DNA of 64,000 nucleotides from JAGQVA01 sp041391725 (lineage in GTDB: Bacteria; Bacteroidota; Bacteroidia; J057). The notes under the pieces were generated by a model. That model was not told the origin of the DNA, made no database searches, and was given only the letters and a program-made list of their open reading frames with translations. The DNA lies in contig JAWKNL010000002.1 of the NCBI GenBank assembly GCA_041391725.1, positions 1 to 64,000 of the forward strand, given 5' to 3'. Shown in pieces: positions 9,356-17,971 of the stretch. Numbering within the stretch: the stretch's first letter is position 1; each line of letters opens with the position of its first letter. The position numbers were made by a program, and so were the translations under genes.

Positions 9356-10804
9356 ATGGGAAATCCGCGAACGATCCTGTTTATCAATTCTGACCCCTCC
9401 GCCGACGGAAAAGCCCGGTGGGACAGGGAATGTGCGGATATGGCGGAGGCGCTGAAGCTCGCAAAACACCGGGATGATTTTGCGCTGAAAACTTCCTTTG
9501 CAACAACCACCCGGTCTCTGCAGCGGGTGTTGCTGGAGACGGAACCTGCCATCGTGCATATTGCCGGGAAAAATGACGGGAAGGGAATTCTTTTTGAATC
9601 GCCTGCCGGAGAACCGGTTGCCGTGAGTCCTGCCGCACTGGCAGGGCTGATGGATTTGTTTGCGGATAAAATCGAACTGGTTGTGCTCAGCGGTTGTTAT
9701 GACGAATCACAGGCTTCCGCTATCAGCAGCGTGATCCCTTTTGTGATCGGCCTGGACTACCGCCTGCCCGCAGCGATACGGATCGAATCTTCGATAGCAA
9801 TATACGATGCGATGGGGGCGGGGAGGGATATTCCGTTTGCTGCTAAGTTGGGGCGGAATGCAGTTGCGATGGCAGGGGGAGATCATGCGCTGTTTCATCT
9901 GTTTGAAAATGAGGATGAAACAGAACTCTCAAAAAGAGGTTCGACACAAAGTGAAAAAACTCCCCTAAATAGTAATTTTCCATTCGGTGATCCTTTTGAA
10001 TTTGTCGGTTATGATCAAATTTATGATTGTGATCGAACATTGCAGAAGTATGAGTTTGAGCAAAAGTTTAAAGGACGAAAAAAATTATTTAGGTTTTTTA
10101 TCATTCATGGGGAGGACTATCAATCGCACAATGGCCTCTTTAAGCGATTAGTTCAGGATTGCCTTTCAAATAGTTCTGGGAAAATAGTTGACAAAAGTAT
10201 TATTATTCCCAAGATGAACACTACAGATACAGCTACAGATTTTGCTTCTCATCTATGGAATATCAAGGGTTGTTTAGTCCAGGAATTGAATTTAAAACAC
10301 TTGATTAGGCAATCTGATGATCATAGTCAGCTTGCTTTTATTGTCGAAAATTTTGTGAAACAAAATGTTGATTATGTTGCAATTGAGTTTCAAATAAGAA
10401 GCCCTCACTTCAAAAAATTTACTCCGAAAGTGATCGAATGGTTTACGACGGAATATTGCCAATTGAAAGTACATATTCCTAATGCACCTGAATTTCTCTT
10501 CTTTTTTAGTATCATTTATGAGGATGAACGTAAGGCTTCCCACGAAGTTAGCCTTGATGAATTGCGGAATATTGTGAAAAATATAAACAATTGTATTGCT
10601 CTGAGCGAACTCACCTCGGTAGAAAAAAGTGATATCCATTCCTGGATTAGGAAGTATATTTCAAATAATCAGCCTGTAATAACAGATAAAATCTTTAAAA
10701 AATACTTTAAAGATGATGTGAAATTTTATAAGATGGCCGATTTAGAAGTCTTGTTTGACAAAATGATTTCAGATAAACTCCGCAAACAAAAAAATCCCTC
10801 ATGA
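9356..10804 (+). CDS. CHAT-like domain fused to an iSTAND-like domain
   Basis: 482 residues from the ATG at 9356; earlier in-frame starts at 9338 (ATG) and 9317 (TTG) are possible, but strand one of the fold begins RTILFINSDPS. Residues 1-190 look like a CHAT/caspase-like domain: the Cys is kept in VVLSGCYDE (Cys114), but the region that normally reads GHG reads HIAGKNDG, putting Lys72 where the catalytic His is expected. Residues 240-390 (FRFFIIHGEDYQSHNGLFKRL) resemble the inactive-STAND domain of bacterial conflict proteins. From about 9900 to the stop the DNA is visibly AT-rich, unlike the first half and the following genes, suggesting a swapped C-terminal domain. The stop overlaps the next ATG (ATGA). 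It is probably a sensor or regulator of the MoxR module rather than an active protease. Confidence 0.6.
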   Translation: MGNPRTILFINSDPSADGKARWDRECADMAEALKLAKHRDDFALKTSFATTTRSLQRVLLETEPAIVHIAGKNDGKGILFESPAGEPVAVSPAALAGLMDLFADKIELVVLSGCYDESQASAISSVIPFVIGLDYRLPAAIRIESSIAIYDAMGAGRDIPFAAKLGRNAVAMAGGDHALFHLFENEDETELSKRGSTQSEKTPLNSNFPFGDPFEFVGYDQIYDCDRTLQKYEFEQKFKGRKKLFRFFIIHGEDYQSHNGLFKRLVQDCLSNSSGKIVDKSIIIPKMNTTDTATDFASHLWNIKGCLVQELNLKHLIRQSDDHSQLAFIVENFVKQNVDYVAIEFQIRSPHFKKFTPKVIEWFTTEYCQLKVHIPNAPEFLFFFSIIYEDERKASHEVSLDELRNIVKNINNCIALSELTSVEKSDIHSWIRKYISNNQPVITDKIFKKYFKDDVKFYKMADLEVLFDKMISDKLRKQKNPS

Positions 10805-11760
10805 CCGAATACAAAATCCAGATTCCGCCCCGCAGCGTGCATCTCCGCGACCTGCCGCCTTCGGACTACGTCCTCTCCAAAGGTCTGACCGATGCTGTGC
10901 AGGTCGCCCTCGCCCTCGAACAGCCGCTCCTCATCACGGGCGAACCCGGTACCGGCAAAACCCAGCTCGCTTACCGCATTGCTGAGGATCTTCACGCTGC
11001 TGATTCGCGGTTTTTGGAAAAGCCGCTGGTGTTTAATACCCAGACCACCGCGCTGGCGCAGGATCTGTTTTATTACTACGACGCCCTCAGTCATTTTCAC
11101 GACGCCAACCTGCGCAAAACCTCCGGTGAGGCCGCCCCGCCCGTCTCCGACTATATCGAACTCCGCGCCCTGGGTGAAGCTCTCGCGCTGAGCAATCCGG
11201 GGGAGGCCGGGCCTTATGCCAAAGCAGGTGATGTAGCCCGCAGCAGTGTTGTGCTCATTGACGAAATTGACAAAGCGCCCCGCGATTTTCCCAACAACCT
11301 CCTCGCCGGGCTGGCCGAATATACCTTCAACATCCGCGAAGATCACAACCGCCGCATCTCTCTGGGCAAAGGCCAGCAGGTAGTGGTCATCCTCACTTCC
11401 AACTCCGAAAAAACACTGCCGGAGGCTTTCCTCAGGCGGTGTGTGTTTTTTCATATCCCTTTCCCCGGTGCGGAAGAATTGCTTCGAATCGTGAGCGCGC
11501 ATCTGGGCAAAGACTCAGCCTACAGCGATGCCCAACTGATCGACCATTTTCTCGAAGTGCGCCGCCGCGTGAGTCGAAAAGCTCCCGCAACCGCCGAACT
11601 TGTCGCCTGGTTGCGCATTTTGGAGTTGCATCAGTTTCTCGATAAGGGGCTGGATTTGAAAAATCTCACCGCCAGCCAGAAAGAAGTGCTGCGAATGAGT
11701 TATTCGGTGTTGGCCAAAACGCAGGAGGATTTGGATGGATTGATTAAAAATTTAAACTAA
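10801..11760 (+). CDS. MoxR-type AAA+ ATPase
   Basis: 319 residues. Walker A GEPGTGKT lies near residue 50, Walker B VVLIDEIDKAP near 150, sensor 1 LTSNSEK near 200, and an arginine-finger region FLRRCVFFHIPFP follows. MoxR ATPases usually act as chaperones that load or remodel a partner carrying a vWA domain. The start overlaps the stop of the CHAT-like gene by 4 bp, and the large vWA-like/FGE gene lies downstream, so it is the central motor of the three-gene module. The protein is probably cytoplasmic. It is intact, with normal codon use. Confidence 0.9.
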   Translation: MTEYKIQIPPRSVHLRDLPPSDYVLSKGLTDAVQVALALEQPLLITGEPGTGKTQLAYRIAEDLHAADSRFLEKPLVFNTQTTALAQDLFYYYDALSHFHDANLRKTSGEAAPPVSDYIELRALGEALALSNPGEAGPYAKAGDVARSSVVLIDEIDKAPRDFPNNLLAGLAEYTFNIREDHNRRISLGKGQQVVVILTSNSEKTLPEAFLRRCVFFHIPFPGAEELLRIVSAHLGKDSAYSDAQLIDHFLEVRRRVSRKAPATAELVAWLRILELHQFLDKGLDLKNLTASQKEVLRMSYSVLAKTQEDLDGLIKNLN

Positions 11761-11801
11761 AAACATGAATGAATTTTTAAGCATGTGGTTGGCTCCTTTG
11801 T

Positions 11802-12004
11802 TTAACCACGAAGGACACGAAGGAGGCACGAAGAACACAAAGAAAAGCACCTTAGTGTTCACCCTAATGGGTGCTTCGTTTTGCGTGAACCTCCGAGGGG
11901 TAGGAGTTCTCGCAAAGGCCGCCAAGGAGCAAAGACCGCCAAGAGCCTCTTCGCGCCCTTTGCGAAACCTTAGCGTACTTTGCGTGAACCCCCGAATGGT
12001 TAAT
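11802..12004. repeat. about 200-bp intergenic repeat-like element bounded by TTAACCA/TGGTTAA
   Basis: The gap between the MoxR and FGE genes (265 bp) is non-coding and carries reiterated CACGAAGG / GCGCAAAG / TTTGCG words of the kind scattered through many environmental genomes. It begins TTAACCACGAAGG and ends with TGGTTAA, which are short inverted ends. It may be a MITE-like or REP-like insertion within the operon. No open frame that I can support is present. Confidence 0.45.
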
Positions 12005-12025
12005 ATAATAAAATAAAAAATAAAT

Positions 12026-15000
12026 TTGCCCATAAAACAAACCATACTACCCCTCGAAACCCTGATCGAAATGCTCCGCCAGCAAGGGTTTCTCCTCGCT
12101 CCCGACCAACGGGTGCGGGTGCAAAGGGTATTGGATTTGTTTGCCCAAAAAGGAAAAACCAACCCCGAAGAACTACGCTATTTCCTCTGCCCCGTAATTG
12201 CCACCGATGCCGAACAACAGTCCCGTTTTGAAGCTGTATTTGACCGCTGGCTTAGAACCATCCGCGAATACAATCCCGCGCCGGAGGAAAAAACCACTAC
12301 GGGCACAACCACCCCCGAACCCATTCGCAGAGAAAACCTCAAATGGCAGATTCCCGCTGCGATTGCCGGACTGTTGTTGATTGTCTTGTTGATATTGCGC
12401 TTTTGGCCGGGGCAGGATCGGACTGTCTCCAAACCCGCCGTATTTTTCTCCATTTCCGACCTCTGTGTGGAAGCCGGAAAACCCTTCCTGCCCGTCAACG
12501 ACAGCCCCGACACAACCGCAAACTACCTCTGGAACTATGGCGACGGACAAACCGATACCGCCCGGATTCCCGGAGCTTATGCTTACAAGACGCCCGGCCC
12601 CTATACCGTTTCGCTGACTGCCTTTAGCGACGGACTGGACAGCACCTTTTCCCGTGAGATATTTGTCCACGCCGAAGGTGAAAGGCCGCGGGCGGAGATT
12701 GTCTCGGATTCGACCCGCGGGAATAACTGGATATTCCGTGCTGATACTGCTGTGAGGGGGTGGAATTACCAATGGATATTTTCCACCGGAGATACCGTAA
12801 ATGCGCCTACCGTAAGACGCACCCTAGACGCCAACCAGCGCCACTACGTTACCCTGAATGTCACCCTCCCCGCCGATACCGCCGGGCACTGCGCAGCGCA
12901 GACCACCACTGTCGTTGACCTGCGGCAGGATTTGGTCAAACTCAAAGACATCCCCCCGTATTTTGATCCCGGCGCTTCGGGTTCTTCGCACTGGCGCGTA
13001 TGGGTGTGGATAGGCTGGCCGCTGCTTTGCCTGTTGCTGGCGATGGCTTATCTCGCAGTATATCGCTTCCGCAGGCGTCCGCCTGACAATGCCACCACCC
13101 GACGGGCGTTTGAAGGCAGCGACGGCCCGCCCGTGCAGTTGCCCTTCCCGCCGCAGGATGAAATCATCACCAGCGAAGGAGATATTCGCGCACTGGCGCA
13201 GACCCTGCGGCGCCGAGAGACCGGCGAACGCAAAACCCTCGACCTCGACCTCACCCTGCGGCAGACCATCCGCAACGGAGGTTTCCCGGTGCTGGAATAC
13301 CAATACCCCACACGCCCCGTCGAATACCTCGCCCTCATCCAGACCGAAGGCCCCGACGACCAGCAGGCGCGGCTGTTTGCCCGGCTGCTCGAAATCCTGC
13401 GCGGCGAACAGGTTCCCATCGAAGTGTGGTATTTTCAGGGAGATTTGGGGGACTGTTTCCGCCCCGGGCGCGAAGAAAACGTATCACTGGCCCGGCTGGG
13501 CCAGCTATTTGCCGGGCACCGGCTGATGATATTTGGCCACGGAGAGGCCCTGCTCGACCCGCAGACCGCCGCACTCGCACCCGCGCTGCTGCGACTGCTG
13601 CCCCTGTGGGAAGAACGCGCCCTGCTCACCCCCCTGCCCGTGGCAGACTGGAGTATCCGCGAAAAACTCCTGCGCCAGTACTTCGCCGTGCTTCCCGCCG
13701 ACCTCGCCGGGCAGATGGACCTCATCGAAACCTGGGACGACCGCAATCCGCCCGACTTCCGCACCCTTCAGCGGAAGCTCCTTCGCGAGCGGCCCGAAGA
13801 CCCGGCGCTGATGGACTACAACTTCCGCAGCGCGGAAGAGATACGCGCTTACCTGGGCCAAAGGCGGTTTGCCTGGGTGGCGGGGGCGATGTTGTATCCC
13901 CGCCCCGTGTGGGAACTCACCCTCGCGCTGGCCACCGGGATGGAAGCCCAAACCGGAGGAACGGTCACCTACGAAGACCTCCTCCATCTCTCCCGCCTCC
14001 CGTGGATGCGCACCGGCGACCTGTCCGAAACCCTGCGCGCCGAAATGGTCGCCCTGCTCGACCGGGAGACCGAGATACGCGCGCGGGAAATATTGTTGCG
14101 GCAGATCGATCAGGCCAACGTACCGCCCGAATCCTTTGCCGCGCAGGAGCGGGCCATTCAGCTTGCGGTGAATGAGGCCATGCTCCACCCTGACGACCCG
14201 CGACAGGAAGCCGGGCTGCGGCTGATGCTCGACCAGGGATTGCTCGATCCGCTCACGCGGGCGAAGGTGAAAGCCGACAACCAAAACAACCGCCAGCGCC
14301 AGTGGCAAAGACTGGCGGCGGCGGTGCTGGCAGCCATGTTGCTGGGGCTGGTTGCGCTGGGGATTTTTCCACCCAAAGACAAAACCGCCGGCCTCGCCTA
14401 TACCGAAACCGACAACCTGGCCGCGTATGTCAACCTTGCCGGTGAGGCGATTGTGGACGGGGACACCCAGCGTGCGAGAGACCTGCTCAACCACGCCTAC
14501 CGGCTGGACAGCACCTACGCCCCCGCCCGCTACCAGCGCGCCGTGTTGACCTATTACGTCGGGCGCGAAGCCTACCGGCAGCGCAACTGGCCGGAGGCTG
14601 AAAGAACATTTGGCCGCAGCCGCAACCTCACGCAGGCGACTGACACCCTCTATCAGTCACCCGACTCCCTGCCCCTGTACCAGCAGGCCCTTCATGCGAG
14701 AGGACTGGTACATTATTACATCCAAAACCCGGCAATAGCTGTGGCCCTCCGCGACAGCCTTCCAGGTACATTTTTTGCCCGCTTTGGCAACCCCAACCTG
14801 CTCACTCTGCTAGGCGGACTGGAACTCGACCGGCAGAGACAGGCAGCCCTTAACCGCGCCGACAGCATCTTTGAAGCCGCGCTGAGACAGGAAAATGCCG
14901 GAACCCCCGAGATACAATCACGCGCCTGGGAAACCGCCCGCCAGGCCTACCGCAACGTACTCAACCTCGACCCGCAAAATGCACGCGCAACCGCACGACT

Positions 15001-16285
15001 CGAAGAAATACGCCAGAAACTCGCTGCGATCTTGCCCGTCTATACCCTGAGCGGAACCGTCTTGGACTACAGGACCGGGCAGCCGATAGCCCAGGCAGAA
15101 GTGCAGTCGGGGCAGAAAACCACCCGCACCGACGCGCAGGGGCGCTTCAGTTTCGACCAAAGTCCCGAAAGCAGTACCGGCAATACGCTGCCACTGATCG
15201 TGTTGTCAGCAGGCCACCGGCGGCTCGACACGACCGTAAACCTCCCACCCCCCGCTGCGCTCAGCCTGCGGCTCAAACCCCTGCCGGTTACCCCCGGAAC
15301 CGTAACCCTGGAAGGAACGATAACCGAAGCCGGCAACAACCAACCCATACCCGGCGCGACCCTAACCCTCAACTACACTATCGGGACACAAGCACAGACC
15401 CGCACGACCACCACCAATGCAAGTGGCGGATATACCTTTACGCTTCCTGCAAACGCCGAAGGCGTAACCCTGGCTATCAATAGCGTGGGGTTTAAACCCC
15501 GCGCTATTGATAGCCCCGGCCAGGGCCGCCTTGACCTGCAACTGGAGCGGGTTGTAGCTCCACCACTGGTGCTGCCCGAGATGGTGAGGATAACGGGGGG
15601 GATGTTTGAACGGGATAAATATAATGTAACGGTCAGCGACTTCTGGCTGGGGAGGACGGAGGTGACGGTGGGGCAGTATCTGGCATTTTGTGTGGCAACG
15701 AACAGTCATTGGCCAGAATGGTTGGAAACGGGAAATGACTATCATGTAGAGACAGGCACAGATGATTATTATAAGAAAATAGGGTATAAACGAACCGGAA
15801 GTGAGACTTTGCCGATTGTGGGAGTAAGCTGGAATGATGCGAAAGCGTACTGCGACTGGCTGAGTGAGCAGACGGGTCAGAAGTGGCGATTGCCGACGGA
15901 GGCGGAGTGGGAGTACGCAGCGGGTGGCGGTTCACAAGGGCGGACGGAGTATGCGGGGACGGACGATGAAAGCCAGTTGGGGCAGTATGCGTGGTATAGA
16001 GCGAACTCCAACAGCCAGACGCATCCTGTGGGGCAGAAAAAGCCGAATGGGTTGGGCTTGTATGATATGAGCGGGAATGTATGGGAATGGTGTGGGGACT
16101 GGTATGGGGTTTATCCTTCTTCGGATATATCCAACCCCACAGGGCCATCCAGCGGCTCTCACCGCGTGTTTCGCGGCGGCAGTTGGGACGGCGTCGCGGC
16201 GCGTTGCCGTGCGGCCCGTCGCAGCAGCTATGCGCCCGGCTATCGCAGCTACGTTGTTGGTTTCCGCCCCACCAGGACTGATTAA
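12026..16285 (+). CDS. membrane protein: PKD-like, vWA-like, TPR, CarboxypepD-reg, FGE-sulfatase
   Basis: 1419 residues from a TTG at 12026 (first ATG at 12071; no ATG fits upstream because of a stop at 12014). Order: a helical N-terminus like the one preceding MoxR-linked vWA domains (1-85); TM1 (108-127); PKD-like domain (LWNYGDGQTDT, 140-215); TM2 (about 322-345); a vWA-like region (EYLALIQTEG to RLMIFGHGEALLDP, about 425-560); TM3 (about 761-782); TPRs (790-995); two carboxypeptidase-regulatory-like beta domains (1005-1170); and an FGE-sulfatase domain (1183-1419) with GVSWNDAKAYCDWLS, RLPTEAEWEYAA, GNVWEW and FRGGSW. The TM pattern places the vWA-like region inside the cell and the FGE end outside. 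Strand composition changes near 15560 and again near 16135, suggesting module assembly. Confidence 0.8.
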   Translation: MPIKQTILPLETLIEMLRQQGFLLAPDQRVRVQRVLDLFAQKGKTNPEELRYFLCPVIATDAEQQSRFEAVFDRWLRTIREYNPAPEEKTTTGTTTPEPIRRENLKWQIPAAIAGLLLIVLLILRFWPGQDRTVSKPAVFFSISDLCVEAGKPFLPVNDSPDTTANYLWNYGDGQTDTARIPGAYAYKTPGPYTVSLTAFSDGLDSTFSREIFVHAEGERPRAEIVSDSTRGNNWIFRADTAVRGWNYQWIFSTGDTVNAPTVRRTLDANQRHYVTLNVTLPADTAGHCAAQTTTVVDLRQDLVKLKDIPPYFDPGASGSSHWRVWVWIGWPLLCLLLAMAYLAVYRFRRRPPDNATTRRAFEGSDGPPVQLPFPPQDEIITSEGDIRALAQTLRRRETGERKTLDLDLTLRQTIRNGGFPVLEYQYPTRPVEYLALIQTEGPDDQQARLFARLLEILRGEQVPIEVWYFQGDLGDCFRPGREENVSLARLGQLFAGHRLMIFGHGEALLDPQTAALAPALLRLLPLWEERALLTPLPVADWSIREKLLRQYFAVLPADLAGQMDLIETWDDRNPPDFRTLQRKLLRERPEDPALMDYNFRSAEEIRAYLGQRRFAWVAGAMLYPRPVWELTLALATGMEAQTGGTVTYEDLLHLSRLPWMRTGDLSETLRAEMVALLDRETEIRAREILLRQIDQANVPPESFAAQERAIQLAVNEAMLHPDDPRQEAGLRLMLDQGLLDPLTRAKVKADNQNNRQRQWQRLAAAVLAAMLLGLVALGIFPPKDKTAGLAYTETDNLAAYVNLAGEAIVDGDTQRARDLLNHAYRLDSTYAPARYQRAVLTYYVGREAYRQRNWPEAERTFGRSRNLTQATDTLYQSPDSLPLYQQALHARGLVHYYIQNPAIAVALRDSLPGTFFARFGNPNLLTLLGGLELDRQRQAALNRADSIFEAALRQENAGTPEIQSRAWETARQAYRNVLNLDPQNARATARLEEIRQKLAAILPVYTLSGTVLDYRTGQPIAQAEVQSGQKTTRTDAQGRFSFDQSPESSTGNTLPLIVLSAGHRRLDTTVNLPPPAALSLRLKPLPVTPGTVTLEGTITEAGNNQPIPGATLTLNYTIGTQAQTRTTTTNASGGYTFTLPANAEGVTLAINSVGFKPRAIDSPGQGRLDLQLERVVAPPLVLPEMVRITGGMFERDKYNVTVSDFWLGRTEVTVGQYLAFCVATNSHWPEWLETGNDYHVETGTDDYYKKIGYKRTGSETLPIVGVSWNDAKAYCDWLSEQTGQKWRLPTEAEWEYAAGGGSQGRTEYAGTDDESQLGQYAWYRANSNSQTHPVGQKKPNGLGLYDMSGNVWEWCGDWYGVYPSSDISNPTGPSSGSHRVFRGGSWDGVAARCRAARRSSYAPGYRSYVVGFRPTRTD
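16160..16270 (+). other. DGR variable-region-like 3' end of the FGE gene
   Basis: This segment encodes HRVFRGGSWDGVAARCRAAR, then RSSYAPGYRSYVVGFRP, the part of the C-lectin fold where DGR targets carry variable residues. Codons at the expected surface positions (CAC, TTT, GAC, GGC, GTC, AGC, AGC, TAT, GGC, TAT, AGC, TAC, GTT) nearly all end in C or T, with variable first and second bases. That is what A-specific mutagenesis of AAC/AAT template codons would give. No template repeat is seen by eye in the window, so this is an inference from one copy. Confidence 0.45.
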
Positions 16286-16351
16286 CTTTTGTTTTTTTTT
16301 AATTTTTACCTTTTTAGGGGGCGCAAAAAACCTCAGAAAGTGGCCTTATGG

Positions 16352-16382
16352 GAAGCAGGGTAGGCTGAGCGGACCCTGCTTC
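16352..16382. other. perfect hairpin 67 bp after the FGE stop
   Basis: GAAGCAGGGT (16352-16361) pairs perfectly with ACCCTGCTTC (16373-16382) around an 11-nt loop. There is no T run, so it is a poor intrinsic terminator. Many DGRs have a hairpin or cruciform just past the variable region that is needed for efficient retrohoming; the position here would fit such a site. A separate 14-bp palindrome, GTGCATATATGCAC, follows at 16451-16464. Confidence 0.5.
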
Positions 16383-16482
16383 GTTACGTGTTTCATCAGC
16401 CCCGGGATCATGAATCTGGCATGAGAATAGCTATATGGGGTTTTTTACGTGTGCATATATGCACAGCGTGTAATTTGAAATT

Positions 16483-16578
16483 ATGGAAATGAGGATTTTT
16501 ACCTTGCGATTTGATGCGGAGAAGGGGCGGTTTATGACGGAGGAGATGGAGGCGTTTTGTGCGAATTCTATGGGTTGA
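16483..16578 (+). pseudogene. remnant of HRDC-type DGR accessory gene (N-terminal 31 codons)
   Basis: A 31-codon frame beginning MEMRIFTLRFDAEKGRF, then MTEEMEAFCA, and ending at a TGA at 16576. The opening resembles the start of the small HRDC-domain proteins found beside some DGRs (pattern: IFTLRF, a short Gly/Phe segment, then an acidic helix ending in a phenylalanine). The expected continuation (about 80 more residues) and a reverse transcriptase are absent. The match is short, but its position right after a DGR-like target gene makes it more than chance. Could also be an unrelated short frame. Confidence 0.4.
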
Positions 16579-16607
16579 AAATTTCCTGTTTTCGTATCGA
16601 AAAACGT

Positions 16608-17229
16608 TTAGTTTAATAGAAACTTTTTGCACACATCTTCAATTTTCGTAATGTTGGAATCAACACGGCTTTCGATTTCATCCGACTTTTCTGTTGGATT
16701 ATAATAGATTGAGGAATAATATTTTTCTATTTCCTTCATCCTTTTTTCTTCCACCTCAGGGATATATTTAAAAAGACGTTTTTTCCTTTCAAACTCCGAA
16801 ATATAGATAATGTAATAGGCTTTGAAAATATCACTAATGATAGTGTCTATGTCCGCTAGAACGGTTATATATTCTTTTCCAAAAATGGCTGCAAATTTAT
16901 ATTTTTTGAGAAGACAGAAGATTGAATGCTTCTTTTTCTTTATTGTATCGTTCATAAATGGCGAAGTAAGCATCACGGGCATTTGATTCCTCTATGGATT
17001 CCCCTTCTATTTTGGTTCGGCTGCTACCTTCCCGGCCAATGCTAGATGGATTCCGAATTCTTCTGATTCTATCTCTTATATCGTACAAAAGGCAAGCGTT
17101 TCTTCTGCAACTTCATTTTTTCTCAGGCAGCTTCTCTCTTCCATGATAAAATGCCCCATATTGCAACAATCGAAGCAATAATAACGAAATCGGTTCAACT
17201 ATTTTTCCAATTATTTCGAAAAATTCCAT
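16608..17229 (-). pseudogene. membrane-anchored hypothetical protein, frameshifted
   Basis: Reading leftward from the ATG at 17229, one frame gives MEFFEIIGKIVEP; the next segment gives a hydrophobic helix ending VAIWGILSWKREAA. Further segments give RDRIRRIRNPSSIGREGSS, then ARDAYFAIYERYNKEKEAFN, and the last (16950-16608) gives KYKFAAIFGKEYITVLADID and a charged tail ending KKFLLN. Together they look like one protein of about 200 residues, with one N-terminal TM helix and a helical cytoplasmic body, broken by several frame changes. I recognise it as a recurrent hypothetical protein type without a known function. The DNA is AT-rich compared with the flanks, consistent with transfer. Confidence 0.55.
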
Positions 17230-17306
17230 ATTTTCATAATATTTTATTTACAATACGTTACTTGGGTGAGTTAGTTTGTTTTGTTATAATATTTTGGGTA
17301 TATAAT

Positions 17307-17971
17307 GCGCGCTGCGGCGCGAGGATAGGGGAATATAATAGAATGGGCCACCTATGGCTATAATAATATCACCGCTTCGCGGTTGGGCTGCGCCTGAAAA
17401 ATGCTTCAAATATCCATAGCGCGGGGATTTATCCCTGCGCTTGCGAAGTGTACCAAGGGTATCTTCGATTTGGAATTTCACCAGGCTTCCGCCAGATCCC
17501 ATTTAAGGGGATCGGCAGGGCGGAAAGGGGGTTCATCAAATTTGCGCCCTGCGGCGCGAGGAGTGTGGGGAAAAAATAATATAGGTCGCCGGATGGCTAC
17601 AAACATATGACTCCTCCGGAGTCCAGGCTATGCCTGAAAAAAAGAAACACAATTGGAAATGGCTATGATCATTTGCCGTCAGGCAAGACCTCGGAGAGGT
17701 CACATGTTTGTAGCCGTAGGTCAGCCCCTCAAATGTTTCCAGCAAAATGCGCGCTGCGGCGCGAGGAGATGAGGGGAAATAATAATAGGGTCGCCGGATG
17801 GCTACAGACATCAGACTCCTCCAGAGTCAGGCTGCGCCGAAATCTCTCTTTGGTATTTGTCATCCAAAGTGGATCTTCGATTTGGAATTTCACCAGGCTT
17901 CCGCCAGATCCCCATTTAAAGGGGGATCGGCAGGGCGGAAAGGGGGTTCACCAAATTTGCGCCGTGCGGCG
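17307..17971. repeat. cluster of interspersed direct repeats
   Basis: No gene is supported here. A 96-99 bp unit occurs twice as a near-identical direct repeat (17461-17556 and 17873-17971; both begin ATCTTCGATTTGGAATTTCA). A second unit, starting with a GC block (GCGCGCTGCGGCGCGAGG at 17307 and 17749; GCGCCCTGCGGCGCGAGG at 17544) and continuing through GTCGCCGGATGGCTACA and CTCCTCCGGAGTC-type inverted words, occurs three times with drift. The units alternate, so the cluster probably grew by segmental duplication or repeated insertion. Confidence 0.7.

Noticed and set aside
13505..14494. 329-codon frame antisense to the FGE gene
   Set aside because: A by-product of high GC third positions in the sense gene; no recognisable motif.
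16286..17300. DGR template repeat or reverse transcriptase in the window
   Set aside because: I looked for a copy of the FGE 3' end with A-rich codons and for a YxDD-type reverse transcriptase on both strands and saw neither.
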